Shown here in pieces: positions 41,629-51,665 of a stretch of 64,000 nucleotides of DNA. Made by a program: the position numbers and the translations under genes. The DNA is from Snodgrassella alvi (lineage in GTDB: Bacteria; Pseudomonadota; Gammaproteobacteria; Burkholderiales; Neisseriaceae), in NCBI RefSeq assembly GCF_002777855.1, contig NZ_MEIK01000016.1, forward strand, positions 48,412 to 112,411, written 5' to 3'. The notes below the pieces were generated by a model that did no database searches, had not been told where the DNA came from, and was given only the letters and a program-made list of their open reading frames with translations. Position 1 is the first letter of the stretch; each line of letters starts with the position of its first letter.

Positions 41629-42687
41629 TTATTTATTCAGACTGCTTTTTATCTGCAAAGCCAGTTGAGGGTTCCACATCGCACCGGTTGCACTCATCAC
41701 TGCATCAGCTCCGGCTGCTCGATAAGCCAGATAATGCTCTGCATTGCTGACACCACCTACGCCGATTATGGCAAAGTGATTATTTAGTCGGGTTCTTAAT
41801 CTGTGCAAACGTTCTACCATTTCTAGGCCAGCCCAGCGAATAGCATCACCACAAACCCCGCCTGTAGGTCGGGTTTGTCCCAATGCTGGTTTTCCATCTG
41901 CATTTACCGGCCTGGCTGACAATGTGTTGATGGTACTGTAACCATCTACCACACCGTCCAATACGTGCAGCAGCGGGTAAATAGCTTCATCATTAGCAAA
42001 ATAAGCAAGTTTAAGAAATAGGGGTTTTTCAGGTACGGCGTTTTTAATTTCCTTGGCTATGCGTTCGACCTTAGGGAAATCAAAGCACAATAATTGGTTT
42101 ACCCCTTCATTGGGACAGCTTAAATTGGCCTCTAATATGGGGGCTTCGGTTTCTGCTACGAGAAGGGCTGTTTTGGCATAATCTTTTTCAATACTCGCTT
42201 CATTACCGGCGGTGCCTTGAAAACTGCCAATCATAAATTGCCCTTTATGTGCAGCTTTTACAGCTGCAGCCATATCAGGCTGCCAGATATCAGGATTAAA
42301 GGAAGGCACGCCAAAAGAATTAGTAATTGATAACGGCGTGGTGTAATTGGTATCAGCCAAAACTGTATCTACGCCGGCAGACAATTGGTTCTCAGGGTGC
42401 ACCGATAATACATTAGGTAAGGGATGGCTGGCATGTGCACGGCTACGTACGGTTTTGTACACGCATAAATCAAAACCATAGTTAAATGCTGCTTTGATAA
42501 AGCTGGCATTTAGTAATGGACCTGCAGGAATACCGAAAGGCAAATTCACTTCCAGATTTAGAAAAGTTTCTGGCTGCTTTTTCTCTGGTATAGATGGTGG
42601 TGTCTGACTGAATGCACCAAAAGGACCTTGCTGATAGTTTTCTTCATAGCTTAGAAGAGGGTTATAAAATGGAGTGGTTTGATTCTG
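41629..42687 (-). CDS. Dihydroorotate dehydrogenase family protein (class 1-like)
   Basis: 352 residues from the ATG at 42687, which has AGGA upstream. An FMN-binding TIM barrel is indicated by PFGIPAGPLLNASF, NLSCPNEG and IIGVGGVSNAEH. In the active-site loop the catalytic-base position is cysteine (NLSCPN), as in class 1 enzymes, whereas class 2 enzymes such as Escherichia coli PyrD have serine. It probably oxidises dihydroorotate in pyrimidine synthesis or is a related flavin oxidoreductase. No PyrK electron-transfer partner is adjacent. pyrF lies about 6 kb away on the other strand. Confidence 0.75.
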   Translation of the reverse strand, partial: QNQTTPFYNPLLSYEENYQQGPFGAFSQTPPSIPEKKQPETFLNLEVNLPFGIPAGPLLNASFIKAAFNYGFDLCVYKTVRSRAHASHPLPNVLSVHPENQLSAGVDTVLADTNYTTPLSITNSFGVPSFNPDIWQPDMAAAVKAAHKGQFMIGSFQGTAGNEASIEKDYAKTALLVAETEAPILEANLSCPNEGVNQLLCFDFPKVERIAKEIKNAVPEKPLFLKLAYFANDEAIYPLLHVLDGVVDGYSTINTLSARPVNADGKPALGQTRPTGGVCGDAIRWAGLEMVERLHRLRTRLNNHFAIIGVGGVSNAEHYLAYRAAGADAVMSATGAMWNPQLALQIKSSLNK

Positions 42688-42923
42688 CATGGCTGTTCCT
42701 GTTGGTCTGATTGATTTATTCTGGCAAAACAATTTACATGAGCATTTAAATGTGATGACAATTATTGAGGCTAATCTGGTGTCATAGTGGCGTGTAACAA
42801 GCTCATTTGGTTTCGGCGCAAAAAAAGCTACAAGGTTTATGTAGCTTTTGCATATCGGGTATGAATCAATTAATTAATTGTGTGCAGTGTACACTAGGTT
42901 TGGATGCTGATTAATCTTTTAAA

Positions 42924-43373
42924 TTAATTTAACTCAGAAGTGCAATTCGGACAACGTTTTGCTTCAAGCGGAATTTCGGTACAGCATTCAGGACATTGCT
43001 TGGTATGGCTTTGCTGTGGTGGGCTTTTATGCAGACGATTGATCCCTTTTACCACCATAAAAATAGCAAAGCCAACGATAATCAGGCTAATAACTGTATT
43101 AATAAATAAACCGATATTAATGGTCACGGCTCCGGCTGCCTGAGCGGCACCCAGTGTCTCGTAAGGGCCGGGGGCTTTGGCACCATCACGCAAGGTAAAG
43201 AACAAATTGGAAAAATCTACTCCGCCAATTAGTAAGCCAATAGGGGGCATGATTACATCGTCAACCAATGATTTAACCATATTGGTAAATGCAGTACCGA
43301 CTACCATACCAACAGCGAGATCAATGACATTGCCTCGCATTAAAAAAGCTTTAAACTGTTCTAAAAATTTCAT
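42924..43373 (-). CDS. mscL: Large-conductance mechanosensitive channel with C-terminal zinc ribbon
   Basis: 149 residues from the ATG at 43373, directly after GGAGG. The first transmembrane helix (about 17-40, LAVGMVVGTAFTNMV) and the second (about 75-97, NTVISLIIVGFAIFMVV) are typical MscL. The C-terminus carries a CPEC...CPNC zinc-ribbon-like tail (residues about 123-143) in place of the usual bundle helix. It opens under membrane tension to release solutes during osmotic downshock. Confidence 0.93.
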   Translation of the reverse strand: MKFLEQFKAFLMRGNVIDLAVGMVVGTAFTNMVKSLVDDVIMPPIGLLIGGVDFSNLFFTLRDGAKAPGPYETLGAAQAAGAVTINIGLFINTVISLIIVGFAIFMVVKGINRLHKSPPQQSHTKQCPECCTEIPLEAKRCPNCTSELN

Positions 43374-43479
43374 ATTTGCCTCCATGGTTGGCTTATAAAT
43401 GAAATACTTGCACATTTATATTAGCGCGATTAAACCAGCCGGCATGCAGGGAAAGCGTTATGCAGTGTAAAAATAATAA

Positions 43480-43509
43480 AAGCTGCCTGATTCTGAATTC
43501 AGGCAGCTT
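43480..43509 (-). terminator. Rho-independent terminator of fabI, arm matches the repeat after gltA
   Basis: The arms AAGCTGCCTGA and TCAGGCAGCTT enclose an 8-base loop; on the minus strand TTTTATTATTTTT follows. The arm shares AGCTGCCTGA with the inverted repeat at 13968-13993. Confidence 0.85.
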
Positions 43510-43527
43510 GGAACAACCTTTTATTAA

Positions 43528-44340
43528 TCAAGCATTATTGTGGGTACTGACTAGATCTTCCGGTACACCCAATGCATTGATGCTGTAGCCACCGTCAACA
43601 TAGGTGATTTCTCCAGTGATGCCAGTAGCTAAATCGGATAACAGAAAAGCTGCCGTATTGCCCACTTCTTCAATGGTAATATTCCGGCGAATTGGGTTTT
43701 GTGCTGAAACGTGGGACAGCAGGCGGCTGAAATTGGCAATACCAGAGGCAGCCAGGGTTTTAATCGGGCCGGCAGAAATGCCATTGCAGCGGATACCTTC
43801 CTGTCCCAGACAAGCGGCAGTAAAGCGGATACCAGCTTCCAGCGAAGCTTTCGCCATGCCCATTACGTTATAATTAGGAATGGCACGAACTGCACCAAGA
43901 TAGGTCAACGCCAGTATGGCACTGTTATGACCAGTCATTAACGGGCGTGCCGCTTTGGCCAGTGCAGGCAAACTATAGGCAGACACTTCATGGGCTGTCA
44001 TAAAGGCTTCACGGGTAATGCTATCGAGAAAATCACCGTTTAAAGCCTCTTTGGGTGCAAAAGCAATGGCATGTACCAGTCCGTCTAGTTGCGACCAGCT
44101 CTGACCGAGGTCAGAAAATAACTGATTGATTTCATCATCACTCTGCACATCGCAGCGATATACCAGTTCTGAGCCAAGGCCGGCTGCCATTTTACGTACC
44201 CGTTCTTCGAGTTTATCTACGACATAGGTGAAGGCCAGTTCCGCACCCTGTTCGTGACAGGCTTTGGCAATACCATAGGCAATAGAGCGTTCCGATATCA
44301 TACCTGTGATGAGGATTTTTTTGCCTTGCAAAAAGCCCAT
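43528..44340 (-). CDS. fabI: Enoyl-[acyl-carrier-protein] reductase (NADH)
   Basis: The last reductive step of each fatty-acid elongation cycle. 270 residues. The NADH-binding segment is ITGMISERSIAYGIA near the N-terminus and the catalytic tyrosine-lysine pair is Tyr157 and Lys164 (YNVMGMAK). This is the target class of triclosan. Single gene with its own terminator; trxB lies upstream on the same strand, separated by about 150 bases. Confidence 0.96.
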   Translation of the reverse strand: MGFLQGKKILITGMISERSIAYGIAKACHEQGAELAFTYVVDKLEERVRKMAAGLGSELVYRCDVQSDDEINQLFSDLGQSWSQLDGLVHAIAFAPKEALNGDFLDSITREAFMTAHEVSAYSLPALAKAARPLMTGHNSAILALTYLGAVRAIPNYNVMGMAKASLEAGIRFTAACLGQEGIRCNGISAGPIKTLAASGIANFSRLLSHVSAQNPIRRNITIEEVGNTAAFLLSDLATGITGEITYVDGGYSINALGVPEDLVSTHNNA

Positions 44341-44489
44341 ATTTATTATCCTTGAACGTGATTTGTGTTAGCTTAAAGCCCGCATTATAACTAATATTTA
44401 CTTTTAGGCGAAATGCTAGTATAGAGTAGAAACTTTAAAACCAGCCGCAGGCTACTAAGCCGATAGGCCGGTAATATCTGAAAAAATTA

Positions 44490-45458
<969 letters not shown>

Positions 45459-45554
45459 TTATGCTTGTAATGCTTGAGTGAAAAATTAGTAATTACTGTA
45501 CCACAATAACAGCGGTTGATTAATATTGACACTACTATGCAGAATAATTATTTA

Positions 45555-45746
45555 TCAATGGTGCTGTTCAGCAATCCCATTCAGATGATAATGCTGGCCG
45601 CAATATGGGCATTCTATGCTGCTGTTTGACTGAATAGGTAAGAATACGCGTGGATGACCATTCCAAGTTTCGTTTTCTGGTCCGGTGCATATCAGCGGTA
45701 AATCATGCGGAGTGATGGTGATCATAGATGGAGCTGAATGACTCAT
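45555..45746 (-). CDS. Small zinc-finger protein (zf-CHCC, NDUFS6-like)
   Basis: 63 residues from the ATG at 45746, which has AAGGA five bases upstream; a longer frame to 45842 passes through the ilvE terminator and is not real. The zinc ligands follow the zf-CHCC pattern: a cysteine in LICTGP, a histidine in NGHPRVFL, and ECPYCGQHYHL. Relatives include the mitochondrial complex I subunit NDUFS6. The bacterial role is not established. It lies just downstream of ilvE. Confidence 0.85.
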   Translation of the reverse strand: MSHSAPSMITITPHDLPLICTGPENETWNGHPRVFLPIQSNSSIECPYCGQHYHLNGIAEQHH

Positions 45747-45773
45747 TATATTTTCCTTACATCGGCAATAAGA

Positions 45774-45827
45774 CAAAAAAATCCAGCAGGCTTGATAGGC
45801 GGAAATACCTTTATTCAGGCCTGCTGG
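45774..45827 (-). terminator. Rho-independent terminator of ilvE
   Basis: The arms CCAGCAGGC and GCCTGCTGG are followed on the minus strand by a seven-T run. It starts eight bases past the ilvE stop and ends before the zf-CHCC start, so expression of that small gene depends on read-through or its own promoter. Confidence 0.88.
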
Positions 45828-45834
45828 CTGAGTT

Positions 45835-46758
45835 TTAGTCAATATAGGTTAACCATGATTCATATTTAGCATTTTTGCCATGAACGATGTCGAAGTATCG
45901 CTGCTGAATTTCGGTAGTCAGCGGACCACGTGCGCCGCAGCCGATTGTGCGTCCATCAACTTCACGGATAGGTGTCACTTCAGCTGCGGTACCAGTAAAG
46001 AATACTTCATCGGCACAATAAACTTCATCACGGGTAATGCGTTTTTCAGTTACCGTTAACTGCATATCTGCAGCAATGGCCATTACAGTACGACGTGTAA
46101 TGCCATCGAGTGCGGCATCCAGTGCTGGCGTGTAAAGTTTACCATCATTGATAATAAAGACATTTTCACCTGAACCTTCTGCTACAAATCCATTAGCATC
46201 TAACATAATGGCTTCATCGTAGCCATTACGGGTGGCTTCGGTATTGGCCATAATAGAATTCATGTAGTTGCCATTTGCCTTGGCTTTAATCATGGTGATA
46301 TTAGGGTGATGTCTGGTAAATGAACTGATTTGCACGCGGATACCACGCTGCATGCCTTCTTCACCTAGATAAGCACCCCATGGCCAAGCTGCTACTATGA
46401 CTTGCACATCATTCTGATCCGGCGCTACCCCCAGTTTGTTAGAACCATAAAAAGCCATAGGGCGGAAATAACAGGAGGACAGTTTGTTGGCCTTTACTAC
46501 CTCAATGTGAGCCTGATTAATCTGTTCTTGTGTATAGGGCAGGTGCATGCTGGTAATTTTAGCGGAATTAAACAGGCGTTTGGTGTGATCCTGCAATCTG
46601 AATATAGCGGCACCTTTTGAGGTTTCGTAGGCACGGACACCCTCGAATACTCCCATGCCATAATGTAATGTGTGTGTTAAAACGTGTGTTTGGGCATTTC
46701 GCCAGTCGACAAGATTACCGTTAAACCAGATAAAACCGTCGCGATCGGCCATAGACAT
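45835..46758 (-). CDS. ilvE: Branched-chain amino acid aminotransferase
   Basis: A PLP fold type IV enzyme that transfers the amino group to the 2-oxo acids of valine, leucine and isoleucine. 307 residues. The PLP lysine is in MIKAKANGNYMNS, and the family marks YGMGVFEGVRAY and EGSGENVFIIND are present. A GGAG ribosome site supports the ATG at 46758. Divergent from lapA-lapB. Confidence 0.95.
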   Translation of the reverse strand: MSMADRDGFIWFNGNLVDWRNAQTHVLTHTLHYGMGVFEGVRAYETSKGAAIFRLQDHTKRLFNSAKITSMHLPYTQEQINQAHIEVVKANKLSSCYFRPMAFYGSNKLGVAPDQNDVQVIVAAWPWGAYLGEEGMQRGIRVQISSFTRHHPNITMIKAKANGNYMNSIMANTEATRNGYDEAIMLDANGFVAEGSGENVFIINDGKLYTPALDAALDGITRRTVMAIAADMQLTVTEKRITRDEVYCADEVFFTGTAAEVTPIREVDGRTIGCGARGPLTTEIQQRYFDIVHGKNAKYESWLTYID

Positions 46759-47086
46759 AGTAAAACTTCTCCAAAATAAGACATTAAGCTGCGTGGCCGA
46801 AACTCAGCTCTGCATGGGATAGGGCAAAACTGGGTCTAAGACTTTGGCAGTGCAAAAATCAATGTAACAACAGCCTAAGGTCTTAGCTTTAGCCAGTGGT
46901 TGCTGTTACTTTATGTAAACATAAATATTATACACTGCCTGTTTTGCTTGCCAATGCTGAAAACATGGGCTGCTTTTGCTAAAAAGCCGTGAAATCGTTT
47001 AAACTGTGTTGTTTCTCGGCTAAACAGGCTGTTATCTGGCATATGATTGTTTTTTCTGAAAACAGTACATTACGGGGTAGACAGGT
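46759..47086. other. Divergent spacer between ilvE and lapA
   Basis: About 330 bases with no gene. An imperfect inverted pair (CTAAGACTTTGG near 46833 and CCTAAGGTCTTAG near 46873) could form a hairpin in the ilvE leader, and a TATTATAC -10-like element lies near 46927. No leader peptide rich in branched-chain residues was found, so ilvE attenuation is not supported. Confidence 0.4.
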
Positions 47087-47437
47087 ATGAAGATTATTTA
47101 CACATTAATAAAGATAGTGGTGTTACTGGCTTTGCTCTTACTGGCAGTAAGTAACACACAACTGATTACATTTAATTATCTGCCAGGGCAGATGCTGAAT
47201 TTACCGCTGATTGTACTGTTGCTGATATTTTTTATTATTGGTGCGGTGTTTGGGGTGTTTGCTATGTTTGGTCGTCTGTTAAGACTGCGCAGTAAGGTTA
47301 ATCAATTGCAGGTTAAAATTGATAAGCAAACAAAAGCTGCCGGTCAGTCAGTCCATACTGAAACTATTGCCACTAATGCTGGTGTGAACGGCCAAAATCA
47401 TTCTGAAGAGCAGAAGGTAAATAATCAGCATGGATAG
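47087..47437 (+). CDS. lapA: LapA-domain (DUF1049) inner-membrane protein
   Basis: 116 residues. Two transmembrane helices (about 8-24 and 40-65) are followed by a basic coiled-coil segment and a polar tail. The adjacency with lapB, overlapping by eight bases, identifies it as LapA. In Escherichia coli LapA and LapB coordinate lipopolysaccharide synthesis by promoting FtsH-dependent turnover of LpxC. Confidence 0.88.
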   Translation: MKIIYTLIKIVVLLALLLLAVSNTQLITFNYLPGQMLNLPLIVLLLIFFIIGAVFGVFAMFGRLLRLRSKVNQLQVKIDKQTKAAGQSVHTETIATNAGVNGQNHSEEQKVNNQHG

Positions 47438-48614
47438 CAATGATTTTTGGATGTGGCTGGCGCCGGTTTTTCTATTACCGGTATTTTTTGCCATGGGTTG
47501 GTTTGCGGCACGTGTGGATATGCGTGCTGTGCTGAAACAAGCAAAAGCTATTCCAGAAGGATTTTACAAAAGTTTGGATGCGCTGGCGGAACACAAAAGT
47601 GCGGTTGCGGTACGTGAGCTTGCTGAAGTACTGGATCAGCAGAATGATGCCAGACAGAGTACATATGAACTGCATCTGACACTAGGTAAGCTGTATCGCC
47701 AGCGTGGAGAAAACGATAAAGCCATTGCTCTGCATCAAAGCTTGCTTGAATTACCGGAAACCATCGCAGAACGACGAGATACTGTTGCTTTTGAACTCGG
47801 ACAAGACTATCAGGCGGCTGGACTAGTAGATCGTGCAGAACAAATATTGGTTGGTTTGCTTGATGGCAGTAAGGATCGGCAGGCACGACAAATTCTACTG
47901 AATATCTATCAGCAGGATCGCGACTGGGAAAAAGCAATTAAACTTGCTGAAGAGTTAAGCACTGGTGATCAGACATATCAGTTTGAAATTGCCCAGTTTT
48001 ATTGTGAGCTGGCTCAGCTGGCTTTATACCATTCGGAATACAATAAAGCGCGCGAATTTATTTTTCAGGCTTTGGCGGTAAACCGTAAATGCTGCCGTGC
48101 GAATATGATTTTGGGTGATGTAGAGCTGAAACAACATAATTATCAGGCCGCGATAGATGCTTATAGTGCCATAGAAAAGCAGAATTATGAGTATCTGAGT
48201 CAGGTAGGTGAGCGCCTGTATGATGCTTATGATGGTTTACATAAAGCTGCCGACGGTATTGAAGTTTTGATTGGATTTGCCCAGACCTTTCCTCAGTTGG
48301 ATTTATCCGGTGTGATTTATGAAAAGTCAGTACCTATATATGGTGAGGACAAAGCCACGGAGATTGTGATTGATTTAGTACGGCGCAAACCTACACTCAC
48401 GGGAACTTATCGTTTGCTCGGGGTTTTGCAGAATAGTATAAACCCGAAATGGAAGGCGGAAGTGGATATGATGCGTTCGGTAGTGGGAATGCAGATGCAA
48501 AAATCTGTGATGTATCGTTGCCGACACTGCCATTTCAAATCACAAGTGTTTTTCTGGCATTGCCCAGCCTGCAATAAATGGGAAACGTTTACGCCAAACC
48601 GCATTGATATTTAG
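47430..48614 (+). CDS. lapB: Lipopolysaccharide assembly protein LapB
   Basis: 394 residues. An N-terminal membrane anchor (about 5-22) is followed by a run of TPR repeats filling the middle and a C-terminal rubredoxin-like zinc site (CRHC and CPAC in YRCRHC...FFWHCPACNKW). The start overlaps the lapA stop. It adapts LpxC to FtsH for degradation and so controls LPS amounts. Confidence 0.94.
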   Translation: MDSNDFWMWLAPVFLLPVFFAMGWFAARVDMRAVLKQAKAIPEGFYKSLDALAEHKSAVAVRELAEVLDQQNDARQSTYELHLTLGKLYRQRGENDKAIALHQSLLELPETIAERRDTVAFELGQDYQAAGLVDRAEQILVGLLDGSKDRQARQILLNIYQQDRDWEKAIKLAEELSTGDQTYQFEIAQFYCELAQLALYHSEYNKAREFIFQALAVNRKCCRANMILGDVELKQHNYQAAIDAYSAIEKQNYEYLSQVGERLYDAYDGLHKAADGIEVLIGFAQTFPQLDLSGVIYEKSVPIYGEDKATEIVIDLVRRKPTLTGTYRLLGVLQNSINPKWKAEVDMMRSVVGMQMQKSVMYRCRHCHFKSQVFFWHCPACNKWETFTPNRIDI

Positions 48615-48753
48615 TTTGCAAGCTAACACAGATTGGTTTAGGCAGACTTAGCGTTTAGTTATCTTTTTTATAAGCAGAACCACTCAGACTGATAACCCTA
48701 TTCTGACAAGCTAACTGGTCCTTATTATTTTGTAATTTTTTTCTATATAAAGT

Positions 48754-49482
48754 ATGAATCCTTTAATGCTAGATACCACGTTGATTACTCAACCAGCTAA
48801 GCCAGTTATTGTGGCGCTGGATTTTGCCAGTGCGGAAAAAACGCTTGATTTTGTGCAGCAGCTGGAACCAAGTCTATGTCAACTCAAAATCGGCAAAGAG
48901 TTGTTTACCGCTACAGGACGGTATCTGGTGGAACAATTGGTGTTGCAAGGCTATCGAATATTTCTGGATTTGAAATATCACGACATTCCCAATACTGTTG
49001 CTTCTGCCTGTAAGGTGGCTGCTGACATGGGTGTATGGATGGTAGACATGCATGCTTCGGGAGGGCGCAGAATGATGGAAGCTGCAAGCGAAGCGGTCAG
49101 CAATTACAGTCAGCCTCCATTATTGATTGCAGTAACAGTTTTAACCAGTATGACCCAGTCAGAGCTGGCTGAAACCGGCATGAACCTGCCAATTGATGAA
49201 GCGGTAGTTCGTTTGGCTGAATTGAGCCGTCAAGCGGGTATGAATGGTGTAGTTTGCTCTGCACAGGAAGCCACTTTATTGCGTCAGCAGCTGGGACAAG
49301 AGTTTTTATTGGTTACTCCCGGTATTCGTCTCAGTACTGACATCAAAGACGATCAGCGTCGAATCATGATGCCTAAAGCTGCTTTGGCTGCAGGCAGCAG
49401 CTATTTGGTTATGGGGCGTCCAATTACTCAAAGTGAGTATCCTTCGGCATTGTTACAGCAAATCAATCAGGGTCTGATTTAG
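48754..49482 (+). CDS. pyrF: Orotidine 5'-phosphate decarboxylase
   Basis: The final step of UMP synthesis. 242 residues with the catalytic FLDLKYHDIPNT motif (Asp72, Lys74, Asp77) and the phosphate-binding end MGRPIT. A second ATG at 48766 could also be used. It follows lapB by about 140 bases, as in many proteobacteria where the gene groups with lapB. Confidence 0.96.
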   Translation: MNPLMLDTTLITQPAKPVIVALDFASAEKTLDFVQQLEPSLCQLKIGKELFTATGRYLVEQLVLQGYRIFLDLKYHDIPNTVASACKVAADMGVWMVDMHASGGRRMMEAASEAVSNYSQPPLLIAVTVLTSMTQSELAETGMNLPIDEAVVRLAELSRQAGMNGVVCSAQEATLLRQQLGQEFLLVTPGIRLSTDIKDDQRRIMMPKAALAAGSSYLVMGRPITQSEYPSALLQQINQGLI

Positions 49483-49503
49483 CTCAGAAAATTTTATGTA
49501 ATT

Positions 49504-49540
49504 ATGCCTGCTATAAATTAATTACAGCAGGCATTTTTTC
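49504..49540 (+). terminator. Rho-independent terminator of pyrF
   Basis: The arms ATGCCTGCT and AGCAGGCAT are followed by a T-run. It also sits at the 3' end of the convergent hydroxylase gene. Confidence 0.88.
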
Positions 49541-49557
49541 ATAATATTATTTGTATA

Positions 49558-50772
49558 TCAGCCGGTGAGCTGTTTGCTGATAAGTTTTTTCACTGGTGGT
49601 AGATTATTGCTGATGCGTAATACCAGAGATCGCATCAGCCGAGCAGGATGGCTGTCATTGGTGAACAACGACACCATGGCATTGGTGCCATGATAAAGCA
49701 TTCGTGTATGCGGCATATGCTGGCGCTGGTATTGTGCCAATAGGGTTTGGCCGCCAATGTCTTTACCTTTCTGTACCGCTTCAATGATTAGTTTGGATAA
49801 GATACCAACTCCACTCAGCCCTAGATTGAAACCATGGGCGGTAACCGGATGCATACCTACTGCGACATCACCAATCAGGGCACTACGGTGGGCATAGAAT
49901 GCATTGGCGTGAACGCCAACAAGCGGGTAATGATGCACAGTGCTGACCAGATGCATGTCCCCCAATTTGCCTTTTAGCTGCTTGGTAATATCAGCCGCCA
50001 GTTGTGCAGGAGACATATTTAGTATTTCACCAGCGCGTTCATTATTAATGGTGACCACGCAGTTGGTCATATTTTCTTCTAAGGGCAGCAAGGCCAATGT
50101 ACGGCCATAATGGAAACATTCCAGAGCAGTATGCTGATTGCTCAGGGTATGACGCATGCGGAATACAATCACCGTACGTCCGAAATCATGAATCTGAGCG
50201 GATATACCTAATTGACGGCGAGTATTGGAAAAGCGGCTATCAGCAGCAATGAGCAATCTGGCGCTGATAGTTTGCCCATTATCCAGAGTGGCTTCGATGT
50301 GGTTGCTATCTTCATTTCTGACATCAATAATGCTATGTCCACCAATCAAGTTGATGTTTTTATAAGGGGTGACAGCTTCATAGGCCGCACGGCGGATATG
50401 ATGATTACTGATTAGAAAACCTAAAGTATTCGCTGGTTTACCGCGTGCCATAGTGGGTTGTTCGAAATGTAGTTGATAATTCGAATAACCATTGATTACC
50501 TTGGCATCACGCAAAGGATAAATTTCATTTGCCGGTACTTTGTCCCACATATCCAGCTGTTGCATGAGTTCCTTTGAGTAATGGGTTAGGGCAATTTCCC
50601 TACCATCAAACGGTGGTTCTGCCAGCGTAGCCGAATCTTGCTTTTCTACTACGGTAATTGATAGTCCTGATGGTGCCAGTGCACGTGCCAGACTCAATCC
50701 TGCCGGACCGGCACCGACAATAATGACATCAGTTTCTTTACCTGAGCTTGGAGAGACATTAGTTGCCGTCAT
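49558..50772 (-). CDS. FAD-dependent ubiquinone-biosynthesis hydroxylase (UbiH/UbiF/UbiM family)
   Basis: 404 residues. The N-terminal FAD motif is GAGPAGLSLARAL and the C-terminal FAD motif is GDVAVGMHPVTAHGFN. The family hydroxylates the aromatic ring of ubiquinone precursors. In most members the second motif reads HPIAGQGLN; the HPVTAHGFN form is unusual and, from memory, is seen in UbiM, the multi-position hydroxylase reported in Neisseria. That subfamily assignment is an inference. Confidence 0.8.
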   Translation of the reverse strand: MTATNVSPSSGKETDVIIVGAGPAGLSLARALAPSGLSITVVEKQDSATLAEPPFDGREIALTHYSKELMQQLDMWDKVPANEIYPLRDAKVINGYSNYQLHFEQPTMARGKPANTLGFLISNHHIRRAAYEAVTPYKNINLIGGHSIIDVRNEDSNHIEATLDNGQTISARLLIAADSRFSNTRRQLGISAQIHDFGRTVIVFRMRHTLSNQHTALECFHYGRTLALLPLEENMTNCVVTINNERAGEILNMSPAQLAADITKQLKGKLGDMHLVSTVHHYPLVGVHANAFYAHRSALIGDVAVGMHPVTAHGFNLGLSGVGILSKLIIEAVQKGKDIGGQTLLAQYQRQHMPHTRMLYHGTNAMVSLFTNDSHPARLMRSLVLRISNNLPPVKKLISKQLTG

Positions 50773-50939
50773 AAAATCTGTTCCTGAATGAATATATTTT
50801 ATACAGCACTAGGATAACTGAAAATTAGCACGAATCCTATCTTAAACGCTTACAAAGTTAATAAAGGTCAAGCTTAACTTGGAGTTTGCGCCTCTGCTAA
50901 AATCATGGAAATGGTATTTAGATTTGAATGGTTACAGAT

Positions 50940-51566
50940 ATGGCTGAAAATTCATTTCAACAAAAGTTGCAACAACTGGGTAAACAGGCCAGAGCTCAGC
51001 GTCAGGCTGAAGAGCAGCAACGGTCACAGCAAGCAGCAAAGCGTCAAACAGATATCACTTTCAGTGAAGCGATGGGTAAGGATATTGTGCCCTTAAAAGC
51101 CAGAAATCAGTTTCAGCATCCACGTGACACTAGTCCGATTAAACCTCGTCAGCATCAGGAAGAACTGCTGGAGACGGAAAGCTATTTTTATATTGGTGAA
51201 AATCAGGAAGATAGTGCACCTGTGGTGTTTAGTAAAAATGGCCGTGGTATGGCTGATATTAAACGGTTGCAAGCCAGACATTGGCCGATAGTGGCTTATG
51301 TGGATTTACATGGTTACAGACAAGAAGAAGCACAGGAAGTGCTTAACGAATTTATCGCATATATACAGCAATACGGTGTCGTGGGCGAAATTGTTCATGG
51401 TAGTGGTCTGGGCTCCAAAGACTATCAGCCGATATTAAAAACGCTGGTACGGCGCTGGCTGATGGCCCATCCCGAAGTTCTTGCCTATGCTCAGCCTAAT
51501 GAGCGAAATGATGGTGCGGTGTATGTTTTGGTTAAAAAGAAACATCGTATGCAGGAGAAAAATTAA
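50940..51566 (+). CDS. Smr-domain protein
   Basis: 208 residues from the ATG at 50940, or 212 from an upstream ATG at 50928; neither has a strong ribosome site. The N-terminal third is Gln/Arg-rich and helical. The C-terminal Smr domain has VDLHGYRQEEA and the variant HGSGLGS. Smr domains are small nicking nucleases or mRNA and ribosome cleavage modules; this short form resembles YdaL/SmrA-type proteins. Target unknown. Confidence 0.9.
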   Translation: MAENSFQQKLQQLGKQARAQRQAEEQQRSQQAAKRQTDITFSEAMGKDIVPLKARNQFQHPRDTSPIKPRQHQEELLETESYFYIGENQEDSAPVVFSKNGRGMADIKRLQARHWPIVAYVDLHGYRQEEAQEVLNEFIAYIQQYGVVGEIVHGSGLGSKDYQPILKTLVRRWLMAHPEVLAYAQPNERNDGAVYVLVKKKHRMQEKN

Positions 51567-51665
51567 TTTTTGCAGATGAAACAAAAAAAGGTTCCGACTT
51601 CATCAACTTAGTTAGATCTGTATGGGAATATTTAATTATGCAGCCTTCTTGTCCCGAGAGATGTA

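Noticed and set aside
46759..47086. Leader-peptide attenuator for ilvE
   Set aside because: The hairpin-forming segments exist but no short frame rich in Leu, Ile or Val codons was found.
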